A stretch of DNA of 64,000 nucleotides from Flavobacterium limnophilum (GCF_027111315.2 NZ_CP114289.2:3286001-3350000), one strand, 5' to 3'. Positions 35,410 to 42,801 are shown, counted from the stretch's first letter. The notes: generated by a model not told the origin, from the sequence alone. Made by a program: numbers and translations.

Positions 35410-36576
35410 TTAAGCGGTATAAAGTGATGTTCCGTTTGAGATTTTAACATCGTATATTTTTAATTCTATTCCAAAAGTATCAAAATAAAGTGCTGAAAGC
35501 TGCTTTTTAATTCGTTCTTCTTGCCCTTTTTTGATCAAGTTGATGGTACAACCGCCAAAACCGCCCCCCATCATTCGAGAACCTATTACGGCTTCGTCCT
35601 TTTTGAGCGTATCTACAATCATGTCCAATTCGGCGCAACTCACTTCGTAATCTTCCGACAAACCTTCGTGTGTTTCAAACATTAATTTACCCAAAGTCAG
35701 GATGTCTCCTTTGTCCAAGGCTTCGCAGGCCAATATCACGCGTTTGATTTCTTTAACCGCAAAATGACTTCGCTTGAATACTTCCTTGCTCATTTTGTCT
35801 TTCAAGCTGATTACTTGATTTTCGGTGCAATCCCTGAAACTGGTAATTTTGGGATAATTTTTTTTGATGGTGGCGATTCCTTCTTCACATTGCTGTCTTC
35901 TTTCATTATAAGCCGATGTCATCAAGGAATGTTTCACGTTCGAATCGAATAAAATCAAGGAATAATCACTGAAATTGGCGTCGTGGTATTCATATTCCAA
36001 AGTGCGGCAATCAATTTTTATCACTTTGTCTTCCTTTCCCATCACACTCGAAAACTGGTCCATGATACCGCAATTGATTCCCACCCAATGTTCGGCACTT
36101 TGTCCCATTAATGCTAAATCAACCGGCTTTATGTCCAATCCAAAAAGTTCCTTGATTCCGAACAAGAATCCACATTCCAACGCTGCCGAAGATGACAATC
36201 CGGAACCTACGGGAATATTACTGCTAAAAACACAGTTCACACCTTCAAATTCAAATCCTTTTATTTTCAATTGGTTGATGACACCACGAATATAATTGGT
36301 CCAAACTTTATCGCTCAACTTAACTTCCTCGGCTAAATCGATTTCGAATTCTTCGCCAAGATCAATGGCAATTATTTTTGAAGTATTGGTATTGTTCTTT
36401 TCGAATGCAAAACAAATGATTTTGTCAATTGCGGCGGGCAAAACATATCCGTCGTTGTAGTCAATGTGCTCACCGATAATGTTGATTCTTCCCGGAGACA
36501 AAACCGTTTTCTGGGGAGTTGACCCAAAACTTTTTTCAAAGAAAGCAATCGTTTTGTTTATTAAAATATCATTCAT
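35410..36576 (-). CDS. galK: Galactokinase (GalK)
   Basis: 388 aa, cytoplasmic GHMP kinase. The three family motifs are clear: the galactokinase signature PGRINIIGEHIDYNDG near 30, the ATP-binding PVGSGLSSSAALE near 130, and MMGGGFGGCTI near 345. It phosphorylates galactose at C1. It is the first gene of the galK-galT-GH2 operon, and its 5' region (36577-36699) is shared with the divergent GntR regulator, which probably controls it. Confidence 0.95.
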   Translation of the reverse strand: MNDILINKTIAFFEKSFGSTPQKTVLSPGRINIIGEHIDYNDGYVLPAAIDKIICFAFEKNNTNTSKIIAIDLGEEFEIDLAEEVKLSDKVWTNYIRGVINQLKIKGFEFEGVNCVFSSNIPVGSGLSSSAALECGFLFGIKELFGLDIKPVDLALMGQSAEHWVGINCGIMDQFSSVMGKEDKVIKIDCRTLEYEYHDANFSDYSLILFDSNVKHSLMTSAYNERRQQCEEGIATIKKNYPKITSFRDCTENQVISLKDKMSKEVFKRSHFAVKEIKRVILACEALDKGDILTLGKLMFETHEGLSEDYEVSCAELDMIVDTLKKDEAVIGSRMMGGGFGGCTINLIKKGQEERIKKQLSALYFDTFGIELKIYDVKISNGTSLYTA

Positions 36577-36652
36577 GGTTAATTTTTTAAAGTAGCTTTT
36601 TATGTTTTTTGAAACAGGAATCCAAAATTAAAGCAATTGTCACAAATTACAC

Positions 36653-36668
36653 ACCAGTACCTACCAGT
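36653..36668. promoter_or_regulatory. Candidate GntR operator, ACCAGT direct repeat in the galK-gntR divergent region
   Basis: ACCAGT occurs at 36653-36658 and again at 36663-36668, exactly 10 bp apart, about one helical turn. On the galK side TAATTTTG (complement of 36623-36630) fits a -7 element, so the repeat lies just upstream of that promoter and could also overlap the regulator's own promoter. Confidence 0.45.
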
Positions 36669-36699
36669 TTTTTATTAACTTGCAATAAAATACTTTTTT

Positions 36700-37698
36700 A
36701 TGAAAATCATAAACATACAAAACAATCAGGGCGTACCCAAATACAAGCAAATTATTTCCTCCATTGAAAAAACCATTGAAGAAGGCCACTTGAAAAAGGA
36801 TGAAAAAATCCCCTCCATCAACAAAGTTTGCATGGAGTTTTCACTATCCCGCGATACGGTTTTGCAAGCCTATGAAGAATTGAAAAAAAGAGGCATCATT
36901 TACGCCATTCTCGGGAAAGGATACTATGTAAAAAGCACTGAAGTCAACATCAAACAAAGGATTTTTCTACTTTTCGAAGAACTGAATATTTTCAAGGAAG
37001 ACCTCTATAATTCCTTTATGGAAAACATTGGAAAAGGCGTTGAGATTGATATTTTCTTCCATCATTTCAATCTCAAAGTTTTTCAAAAACTAATCAATGA
37101 CAGCAATGGCAATTATACTAAATATGTTATAATGCCCACCAATTTGGTTGGAGCGGCCGACATTATAAAAACCCTACCAGTAAATGAAGTTTACATACTG
37201 GACCAAACCAATCCAGAACTAAAATCTTTTCCTGCAGTTTACCAAAATCACCTTACGGACATTTATAATGGTTTACTAAAAGGCAAATCCCGACTAGACA
37301 AATACCAGAAATTAATCATGATTTTTCCGGGTTTCCGAGAACCTTTGGGAATGAAAATGGGTTTCGAGAAATTCTGCAACGACTTTGCATTCGACCACGA
37401 AGTCATCACCGAATTCAAAAACCGGGAAATCAAAAAAGGGGAAGTCTATATTATTCCTACCGACCGAGACTTGGTTCAAGTAATCGAAAAATCTAAACTT
37501 CAAAACTTAAAGTTGGGCAGCGATTTCGGGATTATCTCCTATAATGAAACGCCGTTGAAAAAAATTGTCGAAAACGGCATCACCACCATTTCGACCAATT
37601 TTGAGGAAATGGGAAAAATTCTTGCCCAAATGATCCTGAAAGGAAAAAAAGAACAAATCGAAAACAAAAGCAACTTGATTATTCGGAATTCTTTATAA
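36700..37698 (+). CDS. GntR-type regulator with LacI-like sensor domain
   Basis: 332 aa. The first about 75 residues are a GntR winged helix (PKYKQIISSIEKTIEEG, IPSINKVCMEFSLSRDTVLQ, KGYYVKSTE). The rest is a periplasmic-binding-protein-like sensor as in LacI repressors (YVIMPTNLVGAAD, FGIISYNETPLKKIV, ISTNFEEMGKILAQMIL). This hybrid is common in Bacteroidota sugar loci. It faces galK across 123 bp, so galactose or a galactoside is a likely effector. Its last 72 bp are repeated at 38989-39059, which points to an insertion at its 3' end. Confidence 0.85.
   Translation: MKIINIQNNQGVPKYKQIISSIEKTIEEGHLKKDEKIPSINKVCMEFSLSRDTVLQAYEELKKRGIIYAILGKGYYVKSTEVNIKQRIFLLFEELNIFKEDLYNSFMENIGKGVEIDIFFHHFNLKVFQKLINDSNGNYTKYVIMPTNLVGAADIIKTLPVNEVYILDQTNPELKSFPAVYQNHLTDIYNGLLKGKSRLDKYQKLIMIFPGFREPLGMKMGFEKFCNDFAFDHEVITEFKNREIKKGEVYIIPTDRDLVQVIEKSKLQNLKLGSDFGIISYNETPLKKIVENGITTISTNFEEMGKILAQMILKGKKEQIENKSNLIIRNSL
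37625..37696. repeat. Direct repeat, left copy (3' end of gntR)
   Basis: 72 bp from CCCAAATGATCC to ATTCTTTAT, all inside the gntR coding end. It is repeated at 38989-39059 with a single difference, seven A here against six there. This near identity shows a recent duplication. The two copies bracket 1292 bp. Confidence 0.95.
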
Positions 37699-37738
37699 AA
37701 ATCCTGTAAATTGTAATTAAGTTTTATCACTTGAAACT

Positions 37739-37918
37739 ATGAGAAAAATAGAAACAAAAAAAGAATACATCGCAATAACGAATCGTATCGAGGAATTGCT
37801 TACCCTTGTGGACAACAACACACCTACCAATGATAAAAATTTTATCGAATTGGATTTACTTTCAGATTTAGTAGCCGATTATGAAGAAACTATCGACCCT
37901 TCTCTAAAATCTTCTTGA
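37739..37918 (+). CDS. 59-aa HigA-type antitoxin N-terminal fragment or stand-alone small protein
   Basis: A short ORF with start ATG at 37739 and TGA at 37916. Its product begins MRKIETKKEYIAITNRIEEL and contains LDLLSDLVADYEETIDP. This matches the helical N-terminal half of HigA-like antitoxins (COG5499 type, from memory), in which a helix-turn-helix normally follows. Here the frame stops before any DNA-binding part, and no continuation is visible after the stop. No toxin gene is next to it. It is either a truncated remnant carried in by the insertion bounded by the direct repeats, or a small functional protein. Codon use looks normal and it has no frameshift. Confidence 0.5.
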   Translation: MRKIETKKEYIAITNRIEELLTLVDNNTPTNDKNFIELDLLSDLVADYEETIDPSLKSS

Positions 37919-38033
37919 AATACGAATGTTGTTATGGATTACTAACGAAGTTTCCTTACTTCGTACCCATTGCTATATGCTGTTAACATTTATGTAAATC
38001 AAAAAACATTTTAAAGCTCAGTTCTTTAAAACA

Positions 38034-38066
38034 CAAAAGCTACAACTTTTATAGATGTAGCTTTTG
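38034..38066. terminator. Hairpin terminator, probably bidirectional
   Basis: CAAAAGCTACA (38034-38044) pairs perfectly with TGTAGCTTTTG (38056-38066) across an 11-base loop. On the - strand it is followed by TGTTTTAAAG and would end the 38168-38737 gene; on the + strand it would end transcription from gntR and the small ORF. Confidence 0.6.
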
Positions 38067-38167
38067 ACTTGTTTTGCCTGTTAGTGTTTGGAGTACAAAA
38101 TCGAGACTTCGCCAGCAATCCCTTGATTTAATACCTTTTACTTTTATACAACTCTTCTAACAGATGG

Positions 38168-38737
38168 CTATTGTTTGGTCAAAATCAAATTATTTAATGG
38201 CATAATTTGTGTGGCACTACCATTGGGGCAATCTTTTAAAGAAAGGATATCTTGTTGTGGGGTAAAAAACAATCTCATCGTGTTGTTATTACTGCTTGGT
38301 TGAATATCAATGATAATACTCCCTATCTGACCACACAGACTTTCTTTTCCACCATAATATAATTCATAGAATGAGCCGTCAACATAATCTCCTTTAATAA
38401 CATAAGGACTAGTATCTGGCAATGCTCTAGTGTCTTCAATAATTGTTCCGTTAACATCTGAAATAACATAACGCATAAGGAGTTTGTCTTCCAATAAGTT
38501 TTTATAATTGCTTGTATATTTTGTTAATATAAATTCATAATTTCTATTATTGTAAGTCCCTTTCCAAGTCCCTACATATTTGTCTAGAATATTATTGACA
38601 TCTTTTATATATGTTATGTTTTTAGGAATGCCATTAGCGGAATTTATATAGTTTATTTTATTTTCCACGGATAAAATTTGTGCTTTACAAGACAAATTCA
38701 TTAGGATAATGAATCCTAAAATTAGTAATTTTTTCAT
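38168..38737 (-). CDS. Small secreted protein of unknown function (DUF6705-like)
   Basis: 189 aa with an N-terminal signal (MKKLLILGFIILMNLSCKAQ). The Cys could be a lipobox, but the AQ end looks like an ordinary signal peptidase site. The body has VGTWKGTYNNRNYEFILTKY, then a beta-rich C-terminal half with DYVDGSFYELYYGGKE and MRLFFTPQQD, suggesting a small beta-barrel or lipocalin-like fold. From memory it resembles a Flavobacterium-specific family (DUF6705); I cannot confirm this. It has no link to sugar use. It lies between the two direct repeats, which points to accessory cargo. Confidence 0.6.
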   Translation of the reverse strand: MKKLLILGFIILMNLSCKAQILSVENKINYINSANGIPKNITYIKDVNNILDKYVGTWKGTYNNRNYEFILTKYTSNYKNLLEDKLLMRYVISDVNGTIIEDTRALPDTSPYVIKGDYVDGSFYELYYGGKESLCGQIGSIIIDIQPSSNNNTMRLFFTPQQDILSLKDCPNGSATQIMPLNNLILTKQ

Positions 38738-38744
38738 TTCTTAT

Positions 38745-38882
38745 TTATTTTGGACAAGGGGTTGTTTGTAATAAATTATTTGTGTCTAATGATTTGTTTT
38801 CTGATGTTCCGTCATCGTTTATTTTATATAAAGTGATGCCATTGATGTCCCGCTCTTCGAAGTCTTCTCGAAAATTTTGTTC
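38745..38882 (-). pseudogene. Orphan C-terminal coding fragment
   Basis: On the - strand an open stretch of 45 codons ends at TAA (38745-38747) and encodes EQNFREDFEERDINGITLYK, continuing INDDGTSENKSLDTNNL and TTPCPK. It has no start codon and is closed upstream by a TAG, so it looks like the preserved end of a longer gene cut off by the rearrangement. It lies 7 bp upstream of the DUF6705-like gene in the same orientation. The parent family is not recognised. Confidence 0.4.
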
Positions 38883-38988
38883 CTAAGCAGATTCCTGTGC
38901 GAATGTCTCCGACTTCGCATCCAATGCAATATGCAATCACAACTTTGCAAATCAAAACAAATCTAATAAAATCAATCCTAATTTATGT

Positions 38989-39059
38989 CCCAAATGATCC
39001 TGAAAGGAAAAAAGAACAAATCGAAAACAAAAGCAACTTGATTATTCGGAATTCTTTAT
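38989..39059. repeat. Direct repeat, right copy (displaced gntR 3' end)
   Basis: 71 bp identical to 37625-37696 except for one missing A in the A-run. It carries no start codon or upstream part of gntR. It marks the right border of the inserted segment and would be the displaced original 3' end, or the element-borne copy. Confidence 0.95.
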
Positions 39060-39109
39060 GAAATCACACATCGTGCAATTTTATAAAACAAACAAAAAAA
39101 CAAAAACAG

Positions 39110-39138
39110 TTGTAATCTAAAAAAAATTTATATATTTG
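39110..39138 (+). promoter_or_regulatory. Distal transketolase promoter (TTG / TATATTTG)
   Basis: TTG at 39110-39112 and TATATTTG at 39131-39138 are separated by 18 bp, as in Bacteroidota sigma-A promoters. The AraR-like palindrome begins 9 bp after the first base of the -7 element and would cover the transcription start. Confidence 0.6.
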
Positions 39139-39139
39139 T

Positions 39140-39158
39140 AAATGTATTTTTTACACTT
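39140..39158 (+). promoter_or_regulatory. Candidate AraR operator upstream of transketolase
   Basis: AAATGTA-TTTTT-TACACTT matches the shared motif AARTGT-N7-ACAYTT. With its flanking AT it agrees with the symporter site at 31118 over 17 of 21 positions, the differences mainly swapping paired bases. Binding here should block the promoter at 39110-39138. Confidence 0.75.
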
Positions 39159-39290
39159 ATCACTGCTTACCACCTGCTAAATACTGATAAACAACGATTT
39201 ATAAAACATATTTTTATTTACACAAAAGACAGATTTCAGTAAAATTAATTAACAATAACGATTACTTAACCTGTTTTTTTTAGCTCAAAA

Positions 39291-39321
39291 TTGGGTAAAC
39301 ATAAAAAAAATACATAATTTG
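39291..39321 (+). promoter_or_regulatory. Possible proximal transketolase promoter
   Basis: TTG at 39291-39293 and TAATTTG at 39315-39321, spaced 21 bp, with the -7 one T short of consensus. It carries no operator and could supply constitutive transketolase, leaving a leader of about 65 nt. Confidence 0.35.
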
Positions 39322-39391
39322 CGAGGATTTTTAAAATTATAAAATAATACACACTACAATTTACAAGCATACCTAATTTCACACTTAAAAC

Positions 39392-41431
39392 ATGAATAAA
39401 AAAATTGACAATTTAGCCGCAGACAACATTAGGGCATTGGCCATTTCGATGGTAGAAAAAGCAAATTCAGGACACCCTGGAGGTGCCATGGGAGGTGCTG
39501 ATTTCTTGCACATTCTTTATACAGAATATTTGAATTTTGACCCAACTGAAATGGACTGGTCTTTCAGGGATCGTTTCTTTATGGATGCCGGACACTTATC
39601 GGCATTAATGTATGCACAATACAATTTGTTGGGGAATTACAAAAAAGAAGACTTGCAAAATTTCAGACAATGGGGTTCTATCACTCCTGGACACCCTGAA
39701 GTGGATGTTCTTAGAGGAATAGAAAACACTTCTGGACCATTAGGACAAGGGCACGCCATGGGAGTTGGAGCCGCGATTGCCGCCAAATTCTTGGATGCAA
39801 GATTCAAAGGTCTTTTCGAACACAAAATATACGGTTTCATCACTGACGGTGGAGTTCAAGAAGAAATCTCACAAGGAGTTGGTCGTATTGCAGGACATTT
39901 AGGTTTGAACAATTTTATCATGTTTTATGATTCTAATGATGTTCAACTTTCTTCCATGACCGACGAAGTTACGTCTGAAGATACTGCCATGAAATACATC
40001 GCTTGGGGATGGAAAGTAATCACCGTTGATGGACACGACCACGACCAAATCAGAAAAGCATTGGACGAAGCCAATGCAGAAACAGAAAAACCAACCTTAA
40101 TTATTGGTAAAACCATTATGGGTAAAGGTTGCGTTCTTGCAGATGGTTCCATGTATGAGGGCGAATGCGAATTGCACGGAAAACCAATTGGTGACACCAA
40201 AGCTGATTTCAATAAAACCTTGATCAATTTGGGTGCCAATCCAGAAAGTTCTTTTGATATTTACGAAGAAGTTCAAGCACATTATACTACAGTATTGGCT
40301 CAAAAAACGGAAGCTGCCGCTAAAAAGAAAGCGACTGTTGCTGCTTGGAAAGCCGCCAATCCAGCATTGGCCCAAAAAATGGATTCTTTCTTGTCTGGAG
40401 TACTTCCTGACTTGGATTTGAGTCAAGTAGTTCAAAAAGCAAATGTTGCCACAAGAGAAGCTTCTTCTGCAGTATTGGGGTATTTGGCAGAAAACTTGGA
40501 AAACGTAATCGTTTCTTCGGCAGATTTATCCAACAGTGACAAAACGGATGGTTTCTTGAAAAAATCTTCTGTTTTACAAAAAAATGATTTCAGTGGTGCT
40601 TTCTTGCAAGCTGGTGTTGCCGAATTGACCATGACAGCTATCGCAAACGGAATCGCCCTTCACGGAGGTGTCGTTCCTGTAGTGGCAACTTTCTTCGTGT
40701 TTTCTGATTACATGAAACCAGCAATACGTTTGGCTGCCATCCAAGAATTGCCAGTAAAATACGTCTTGACACACGATTCATTTAGAGTAGGTGAAGACGG
40801 GCCAACCCACCAACCAATTGAGCAAGAAGCCCAAATGCGTTTGATGGAAAAAGTAAAAAACCACTCTGGACACCAAAGTTTATTGGCACTTCGTCCTGCC
40901 GATGCCATCGAAACTTCAGTGGCTTGGGATATGGCGTTGAAAAACACGACTACTCCAACTGCCTTGATTCTTTCCAGACAAAACATCAAAGACATTCCTG
41001 CAACAGGAACTTCAAGATACCAAGACGCAACCGAAGCCAAAAAAGGTGGTTATTTAGTAAAATCGACTCCAAATGCCGATATTACTTTATTCGCAAACGG
41101 ATCGGAAGTTTCGACACTTTTGGATGCTGCCCTAATTTTAGAAAAAGGAAATAACCTAAAAGTAAACGTTGCTTCCATCATCTCTGAAGGATTGTTCAAA
41201 CAACAATCAAAAGAGTACCAAGAAAGCGTTATTCCAAAAGGAAAATTGGTTTTCGGATTGACTGCCGGACTTCCAGTAAACTTGGAAGGATTGATTGGCG
41301 ACAGCGGAAAAGTGATTGGATTAGACCATTTCGGTTATTCAGCGCCAGCAAGTGTCTTGGATCAAAAATTCGGATTCAACCCTGAAAGTGCTTCCAAAGA
41401 AATCTTGAAATACATCGAAGAAAGCAAATAA
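39392..41431 (+). CDS. tkt: Transketolase
   Basis: 679 aa, cytoplasmic, full-length for the family. The thiamine-diphosphate region has NSGHPGGAMGG, GPLGQGHAMGVGAA and ITDGGVQEEISQGV; the second domain has VGEDGPTHQPIEQ, and the C-terminal domain ends LDQKFGFNPESASKEIL. It moves two-carbon units among pentose phosphates, which is the entry route for xylulose-5-phosphate made by AraA-AraB-AraD. Its upstream AraR-like operator links it to arabinose. Housekeeping transketolases are usually elsewhere, so this may be an arabinose-induced isoenzyme or the sole copy under two promoters. Confidence 0.95.
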   Translation: MNKKIDNLAADNIRALAISMVEKANSGHPGGAMGGADFLHILYTEYLNFDPTEMDWSFRDRFFMDAGHLSALMYAQYNLLGNYKKEDLQNFRQWGSITPGHPEVDVLRGIENTSGPLGQGHAMGVGAAIAAKFLDARFKGLFEHKIYGFITDGGVQEEISQGVGRIAGHLGLNNFIMFYDSNDVQLSSMTDEVTSEDTAMKYIAWGWKVITVDGHDHDQIRKALDEANAETEKPTLIIGKTIMGKGCVLADGSMYEGECELHGKPIGDTKADFNKTLINLGANPESSFDIYEEVQAHYTTVLAQKTEAAAKKKATVAAWKAANPALAQKMDSFLSGVLPDLDLSQVVQKANVATREASSAVLGYLAENLENVIVSSADLSNSDKTDGFLKKSSVLQKNDFSGAFLQAGVAELTMTAIANGIALHGGVVPVVATFFVFSDYMKPAIRLAAIQELPVKYVLTHDSFRVGEDGPTHQPIEQEAQMRLMEKVKNHSGHQSLLALRPADAIETSVAWDMALKNTTTPTALILSRQNIKDIPATGTSRYQDATEAKKGGYLVKSTPNADITLFANGSEVSTLLDAALILEKGNNLKVNVASIISEGLFKQQSKEYQESVIPKGKLVFGLTAGLPVNLEGLIGDSGKVIGLDHFGYSAPASVLDQKFGFNPESASKEILKYIEESK

Positions 41432-41452
41432 ATTGCTTTTTGAAACCAAATC

Positions 41453-41488
41453 AAAACCCGTAGCAAACAAATGTTTACTACGGGTTTT
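41453..41488. terminator. Terminator between convergent tkt and araR
   Basis: AAAACCCGTAG (41453-41463) pairs with CTACGGGTTTT (41478-41488) in an 11-bp stem, with an inner AAACA/TGTTT extension. The right arm runs into six T, and the A-run on the left gives a T-run on the other strand. Confidence 0.9.
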
Positions 41489-41541
41489 TTATGTTTTTTG
41501 AATAACTGTTTTAGCTTGAAAAACTACAAACCACCAATTAT

Positions 41542-42231
41542 TTATAGATTCAAAACGAAGTCATTCAATAACTTGGCATCGTATTTTTCTTTGTCGAAAG
41601 TATAAAGATAGGATCCTTTTCGGGAGGACTGCATGTCTTTCTCGTCCAATTTTACTAGAATGTCCAGCGAATTGATTTTGCTGATAAAATTTCTCTTGTC
41701 CAATTCTTTATCTAAAATAGATTCATACAATTCCAATAGTTGACGCATCGTGAATTTCTCCGGCAAGAGTTCAAATCCAACGGGCTTCATCGAAGTTCTA
41801 TAACGCAATCTTCTAATGGCGTGCCTTACCATACTGTCGTGGTCAAAAATTAATTTTGGTGCGTCAGCAACTTTAAACCATTGTGGATGATAATTCTGAA
41901 TCAATTCGGCATTATGATTTTCAATATTGATTAAAGCATAATAGGCAACCGATATGGTTCGTTCAACGGGATCACGATCAATTTCACTATAAGCGTGCAA
42001 TTGTTCCATATAAATATCCTGAAGACCGGTATAACTTTCCAGGATTCGAATCGCTGCGGTATCCAACACTTCTTCCTTTTTAAGAAAACCACCTATCAAG
42101 GACCACTTCCCTTTTTCGGGTTCAAAATCCCTCTTGATTAAAAGTATTTTTAATCCTTCATGGTCAAAACCAAAAATAATACAATCCACAGCCAACAATA
42201 CTTTGTCGGCTGTACTATAACTATTTAACAT
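41542..42231 (-). CDS. araR: AraR-type arabinose regulator (NrtR family, Nudix plus winged helix)
   Basis: 229 aa. The N-terminal about 145 residues are a Nudix fold (CIIFGFDHEGLKILLIKRD, GKWSLIGGFLKKEEVLDTAA). The usual REUxEExGU end of the Nudix box reads RILESYTGL here, so catalytic acidic residues are missing and the domain is likely a sensor. Residues about 150-229 are a winged helix (FTMRQLLELYESILDKELDKRNFISKI). This is the layout of the NrtR-family AraR known from Bacteroides thetaiotaomicron, which is released from DNA by L-arabinose. It faces the SusC gene and sits beside three copies of the palindrome I assign to it. Confidence 0.85.
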   Translation of the reverse strand: MLNSYSTADKVLLAVDCIIFGFDHEGLKILLIKRDFEPEKGKWSLIGGFLKKEEVLDTAAIRILESYTGLQDIYMEQLHAYSEIDRDPVERTISVAYYALINIENHNAELIQNYHPQWFKVADAPKLIFDHDSMVRHAIRRLRYRTSMKPVGFELLPEKFTMRQLLELYESILDKELDKRNFISKINSLDILVKLDEKDMQSSRKGSYLYTFDKEKYDAKLLNDFVLNL

Positions 42232-42618
42232 CTTAAATTTATTTTTTCAGGGTAAATATAACAACTTCCTTATAGGTTTCATAATTTATTAGTGTTATTT
42301 CAACACTAAATAATAAAATCACCCAAAACTACACTTCCTTTTTTGAAAATTTTGGCTTTATTTTTAATTTCATTGGAGAGAAGCATCAATTATTTTTTAG
42401 AGTTTTTTTTGATTTCAATCGATTTAGTGCTTTTTTTTTGGAAAAATCATCCGCTTTGGAATGGCCTTTTTAACACAATCAACCACCGATTAATTTTTTT
42501 TACAACATCGACCGCTGTGTTTTGTAGTAAAAAATAACAGAAATAGCCTTTGTTTTGCAACTTTACTTTTTGTTGCAAAAACAGTGATTTTTGATATAAT
42601 GTTTGGTTTTAGATGAAA

Positions 42619-42637
42619 AAGTGTAAATTTTACACGA
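42619..42637. promoter_or_regulatory. Candidate AraR operator O1 of the araR-susC region
   Basis: AAGTGTA-AATTT-TACACGA contains a perfect GTGTAAA/TTTACAC dyad with a one-base centre at 42628. The outer two bases of the right arm differ from the motif. Confidence 0.6.
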
Positions 42638-42683
42638 ATTGTTGGAAAAACAACCGATTGTTTAAACGGAAACAATAATTTTT

Positions 42684-42702
42684 AAATGTTCATTTTACAC
42701 TT
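42684..42702. promoter_or_regulatory. Candidate AraR operator O2 of the araR-susC region
   Basis: AAATGTT-CATTT-TACACTT matches AARTGT-N7-ACAYTT. Its centre (42693) is 65 bp from O1 and 99 bp from O3, and it ends 46 bp before the susC -33 element. Confidence 0.7.
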
Positions 42703-42748
42703 AATTTATGATATTTTCTATTTTTCATTATTTTTTTTACCAAATACA

Positions 42749-42781
42749 TTTGTTTATGTTCTTTTTTTTTAATTATATTTA
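42749..42781 (+). promoter_or_regulatory. susC promoter (TTTG / TATATTTA)
   Basis: TTTG at 42749-42752 and TATATTTA at 42774-42781, 21 bp apart, fit the Bacteroidota -33/-7 consensus with the last -7 base changed. The operator at 42783 starts 9 bp after the first base of the -7 element. Confidence 0.6.
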
Positions 42782-42782
42782 C

Positions 42783-42801
42783 AAATGTAAAACTAACACT
42801 T
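42783..42801 (+). promoter_or_regulatory. Candidate AraR operator O3 at the susC start site
   Basis: AAATGTA-AAACT-AACACTT matches the motif AARTGT-N7-ACAYTT and is followed by AT as at other sites. It lies over the expected transcription start and 26 bp before the susC start codon. Confidence 0.7.

Larger units (their letters stand above)
38738..39391. other. Gene-poor junction region before transketolase (654 bp)
   Basis: From left to right it holds the orphan coding fragment (38745-38882), a degenerate copy of a motif also present near 37957 (ACTTCG...ATATGC), the right copy of the gntR-end repeat (38989-39059), an AraR-type promoter/operator (39110-39158) and a long AT-rich leader with a second promoter-like element (39291-39321). 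No complete gene is present. Confidence 0.7.

Noticed and set aside
37739..38737. Antitoxin-like ORF and DUF6705-like gene as a toxin-antitoxin pair
   Set aside because: They are convergent, 250 bp apart and separated by a terminator, and the second is a secreted protein, so there is no basis for a pair.
42343..42537. 64-codon ORF in the araR-susC intergenic region
   Set aside because: Very rich in Phe, Leu and Ile from T-runs, no recognisable domain, and it lies in a regulatory region. Likely chance.
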